From positions 1 to 36,429 of the forward strand of contig JAJPIR010000329.1 of the NCBI GenBank assembly GCA_021324675.1: 36,429 nt of DNA, written 5' to 3'. Positions within the stretch are counted from its first letter, which is position 1, and every line of letters begins with the position of its first letter. The DNA comes from Actinomycetota bacterium (GTDB lineage: Bacteria > Actinomycetota > Actinomycetes > Mycobacteriales > Pseudonocardiaceae). Under the pieces are notes generated by a model. That model ran no database searches. It was not told where the DNA came from and saw only the letters and a program-made list of their open reading frames with translations. The position numbers and the translations under genes are program-made. Positions 34,304 through 36,429 of the stretch are shown here, one piece after another.

Positions 34304-34538
34304 CCGGCACACTGTCGGCACCGACCACGGCCGGGATCGGTCAAACTGGCCGCCAGCCTTCGGCCCCGCACACGGCCAGAAACCGGCCCGCATGCCGCCG
34401 CGCCGCTAAAGACTCATCAGGCACCAGATGCTCCACACGGGTGCGCGCATCTGTGACCCTTACCGGCCGGATTCCCCGCTGGCCAGGCACTGCAGCGTGC
34501 GCAGCGTGAGCCCGGTGTCGGTGTCTGCCTGCCATCAC
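34300..34538 (-). pseudogene. Small conserved actinobacterial gene with one-base deletion
   Basis: The first frame reads VTDARTRVEHLVPDESLAAR and RRHAGRFLAVCGAE. The next frame continues LAASLTDPGRGRCRQCAG and stops at 34300-34302. In relatives I recall, the text is CGAEVLAASL. Here the GTG codon for V appears as GG, so loss of one T near 34360 explains the break. The C-terminal CRQC pair and the earlier Cys suggest a small metal-binding fold. It is transcribed away from the XRE gene and overlaps the next gene by GTGA. Confidence 0.6.
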
Positions 34539-34733
34539 CGCACCATCCCCACGATGGTCTCCCGGGGCTGCGGCCCTTCACCGGCCCGGCTGCGGTAGGT
34601 CTGCGGGGGTGTGCTGCCACAGTGGGCTTGATTCGTGATCATGGTCCCACCGTCGCGCCAGGATGGGACAGGTGCAACCCTGTCAGTGTCGCCCTGGCAG
34701 AGGCGACATCGGGTAGGCGACGTGAGGCGACAG
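34539..34733. promoter_or_regulatory. Divergent promoter region of the XRE regulator and small-gene trio
   Basis: A 195-bp gap between genes transcribed in opposite directions. A regulator of this type commonly controls its divergent neighbour. A direct repeat, GGCGAC, at 34702, 34717 and 34726 lies just before the regulator's start. No clear promoter boxes are seen. Confidence 0.35.
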
Positions 34734-36077
34734 ATGGACAGCCACGAGCGGGAACACTTCGCCACTGAGCTGCGCCGGTTACGCGCTCACGTGGGGCTGT
34801 CCCTAGGCGAGTTGGCTGCGCAGGCCCATGTCAATCGCGGCTATGTCAGCCACATCGAGCATGGCCGGCGTTGGCCGTCTCGTTCGGTGGCGGCGGCACT
34901 GGATGACGCGCTGGATGCCCGAGGCGTGCTACTGGCCGCGTGGACGGCGGGAGACCGCGCGGCTGTCCCTACTGTTGCGGTCGAGGTTGGGTCGGATGAC
35001 GAAACCCTCGCCCTGCCTTTCGATGAATGGACCACCACCGACAGCCAAGGGTTGGCCGAGCGGCTTGCCACGGGCAGCGACCGGCCCCTGACCTTAATCA
35101 CCGCGCGACGACTCGTGCACGAATGGCTGGCCGCCGACATACCGCAGACCGTCGAGATCACCGCTGGACGCAGGATCGGGACGGGCATGGTTGACGCGGT
35201 CGCCCGTCGGGTCGCTCAGCTGCGGCGAGTCGACGACTTCATTGGCGGGCGGGAGCTGCGCCCGTTGGTCGAGCGGGAGCTCCGGCTGACAGCTGGGCTG
35301 CTGCGTGAGGCCGCCTACACCGATCAGGTCGGTCGTGCGCTGCTGTCTGCGGTCGCCGAGCTGTGCCAACTAGCGGGCTGGGTGACCGTCGATGCAGGAG
35401 CCCCGCAGCGGGCGGCTCGCCACCTGGCCGTGGGCGTGCACGCCGCACACGCTGCTGGGGACCGGCCCACCGCGGCCAATCTCGTGTCGACGCTGAGCTA
35501 TCAGGTGGCCAACCTCGACGACCCGCAGGAAGCCATCTTGCTTGCGCGCAGCGCCGCTGCCGGTGTCCGAGGGCGCGCGAGCGCCACTACTTGCGCGTTG
35601 CTGAACGAGCGGGTCGCTTGGGCGCACGAACGGGCCGGGGAGGTTCGGCATGCCGAGCGGGCGTTGGCGGCTGCGGAAACCGAATACGAGCGGCGACGCC
35701 CGGCCGATGATCCGGAATGGGTGTACTGGCTGACCGAAGACGAGATCATCGTCATGGCCGGGCGCTGCTACGTCGAGCTTGGCCAGCCCGACCGGGCGAT
35801 TCCGCTGTTGACCGGTGTGCTGGCGCGCTATGACGAACGTCAGACACGGGAGTCTGCCCTGTACACCTCATGGCTCGCCGAAGCCCATGTGCAGGCCGGC
35901 GATGTTGAGCATGCCGCGGCGCTTGCCCAGCGCACGCTGGAACTATCCAGTTCGACCAGTTCCTCACGCGGCGACGACCGAGTAACACTGCTCGCCCAAC
36001 GCCTGGCGCCATATCACACGGTGGGTGCTGTGCGCGAGTTTCTCGACCATGAATCAGAGTGGCGCCGCGGCGGATAA
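34734..36077 (+). CDS. XRE-family regulator with TPR-like C-terminal region
   Basis: 447 aa from ATG 34734; the open frame extends upstream, but that part reads poorly. The N-terminal Cro/C1-type helix-turn-helix (about 8-62) shows LRAHVGLSLGELAAQAHVNR, GYVSHIEHGRRWPSRSVAAA. The remaining region is a run of helical repeats resembling TPRs (ALLSAVAELCQLAGWVTVDA, LLNERVAWAHERAGEVRHAE, MAGRCYVELGQPDRAIPLLT, WLAEAHVQAGDVEHAAALAQ). This layout is common in actinomycetes, where such proteins regulate secondary metabolism or stress and often pair with a small neighbouring gene. The repeat part probably binds a ligand peptide or protein. Target unknown; the divergent small genes are first candidates. 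Confidence 0.87.
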   Translation: MDSHEREHFATELRRLRAHVGLSLGELAAQAHVNRGYVSHIEHGRRWPSRSVAAALDDALDARGVLLAAWTAGDRAAVPTVAVEVGSDDETLALPFDEWTTTDSQGLAERLATGSDRPLTLITARRLVHEWLAADIPQTVEITAGRRIGTGMVDAVARRVAQLRRVDDFIGGRELRPLVERELRLTAGLLREAAYTDQVGRALLSAVAELCQLAGWVTVDAGAPQRAARHLAVGVHAAHAAGDRPTAANLVSTLSYQVANLDDPQEAILLARSAAAGVRGRASATTCALLNERVAWAHERAGEVRHAERALAAAETEYERRRPADDPEWVYWLTEDEIIVMAGRCYVELGQPDRAIPLLTGVLARYDERQTRESALYTSWLAEAHVQAGDVEHAAALAQRTLELSSSTSSSRGDDRVTLLAQRLAPYHTVGAVREFLDHESEWRRGG

Positions 36078-36332
36078 GCCGCGTCGAGCTGAACTTTGCA
36101 TTGATCGCCCTGTCGTACATTAAGTGCCCGTGCCGAGCGCCGACACCAAAGTGGCCTACCCGATACCCGTATCTAGACCTTGGTAAGCCAACCACGATTC
36201 TGGCTCTGCCAAATCACCAACTTTAAAGCCCGCCCGCTGCCCGTCGTTGCGTCATTTACCGGCTCTCCGCGGTTCCGGAGGCGAGCAGTGACATTGTGAT
36301 GGCCGCGGTCACGCGAGCCCCGTTTTGGTGTG
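36078..36332. other. Gene-free stretch before the right inverted repeat
   Basis: About 255 bases with lower GC content than the genes and no supportable frame. It ends at the 97-bp inverted repeat. Just inside the repeat lies TGTGTTTTGTGACGGG, where the left copy lacks about 13 bases. Confidence 0.45.
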
Positions 36333-36429
36333 TTTTGTGACGGGTTTAACGAGGGGACGCGCAACCTGTCACACCCGTCACGTTGCCTATTTCCACAGCT
36401 CAAGTGCCGACGAACCCGTCACAGGGCAC
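36333..36429 (-). repeat. Right copy of 97-bp terminal inverted repeat
   Basis: Perfect inverted copy of 773-869, including the GTGACGGGT-type words. The window stops inside the repeat, so the copy may continue, possibly into a second recombinase gene in reverse orientation. If both copies are real in one replicon, they bound about 35 kb and could support inversion or mark the ends of an island. If the window is a whole contig, the repeat may instead explain why assembly stopped here. Confidence 0.88.

Overview
The window is GC-rich actinobacterial DNA: strong G/C at third codon positions, frequent GTG starts, ATGA/GTGA overlaps, an actinobacterial-type XRE/TPR regulator and small Pseudonocardiales-like proteins. 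A Pseudonocardiales-like host (Pseudonocardia, Amycolatopsis or Saccharopolyspora type) is an inference from protein style, not a database result. The window is best read as accessory DNA carrying a magnesium and potassium homeostasis island plus two pentose-phosphate genes, bordered by mobile-element sequence.

Left border (1-6750). The C-terminal part of a large serine recombinase is followed by a block of GTGACGGGT-type iterons. A 97-bp piece of this block (773-869) recurs as a perfect inverted copy at the extreme right end (36333-36429). Next come an IS110-family insertion with a long non-coding left end (a likely bridge-RNA region), a perfect 18-bp hairpin, a decayed small gene, a hairpin- and iteron-rich stretch with few genes, a small four-cysteine protein, a small hypothetical gene, and scraps of IS5-like and IS21-like elements.

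Magnesium block (6748-15100). After a stress-type SDR oxidoreductase on the minus strand, an M-box (ykoK) magnesium riboswitch at 8083-8242 leads a plus-strand transcription unit. It contains a possible 26-aa leader ORF, a 60-aa protein, an NRAMP-family transporter whose metal site looks like the Mg-transporting NRMT branch, a soluble PRC-barrel/MgtE-N/CBS protein without the MgtE pore, a small gene split over two frames, and MgtC. A VWA membrane protein and a small membrane protein follow. The likely logic is that low Mg2+ releases the riboswitch and turns on an importer, a soluble Mg sensor and MgtC together.

Potassium block (15302-28400, all minus strand). In transcription order: a candidate KdpE operator, a small membrane protein, kdpF, kdpA, kdpB, kdpC, kdpD, kdpE, a hypothetical gene, a second divergent kdpA with a C-terminal extension, and a KimA-like K+ importer carrying an extra C-terminal OB-fold-like domain. 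This joins a sensor-kinase-controlled P-type K+ pump with a second type of K+ importer.

Right part (28640-36429). A tRNA-Tyr-like remnant is followed by transaldolase and transketolase, a coding-like scrap between them, then several frameshifted or decayed small genes, an XRE/TPR regulator divergent from three small genes, a gene-free stretch, and the inverted terminal repeat. Several genes are broken by single-frame shifts. This may be true decay or residual indel errors in the sequence.
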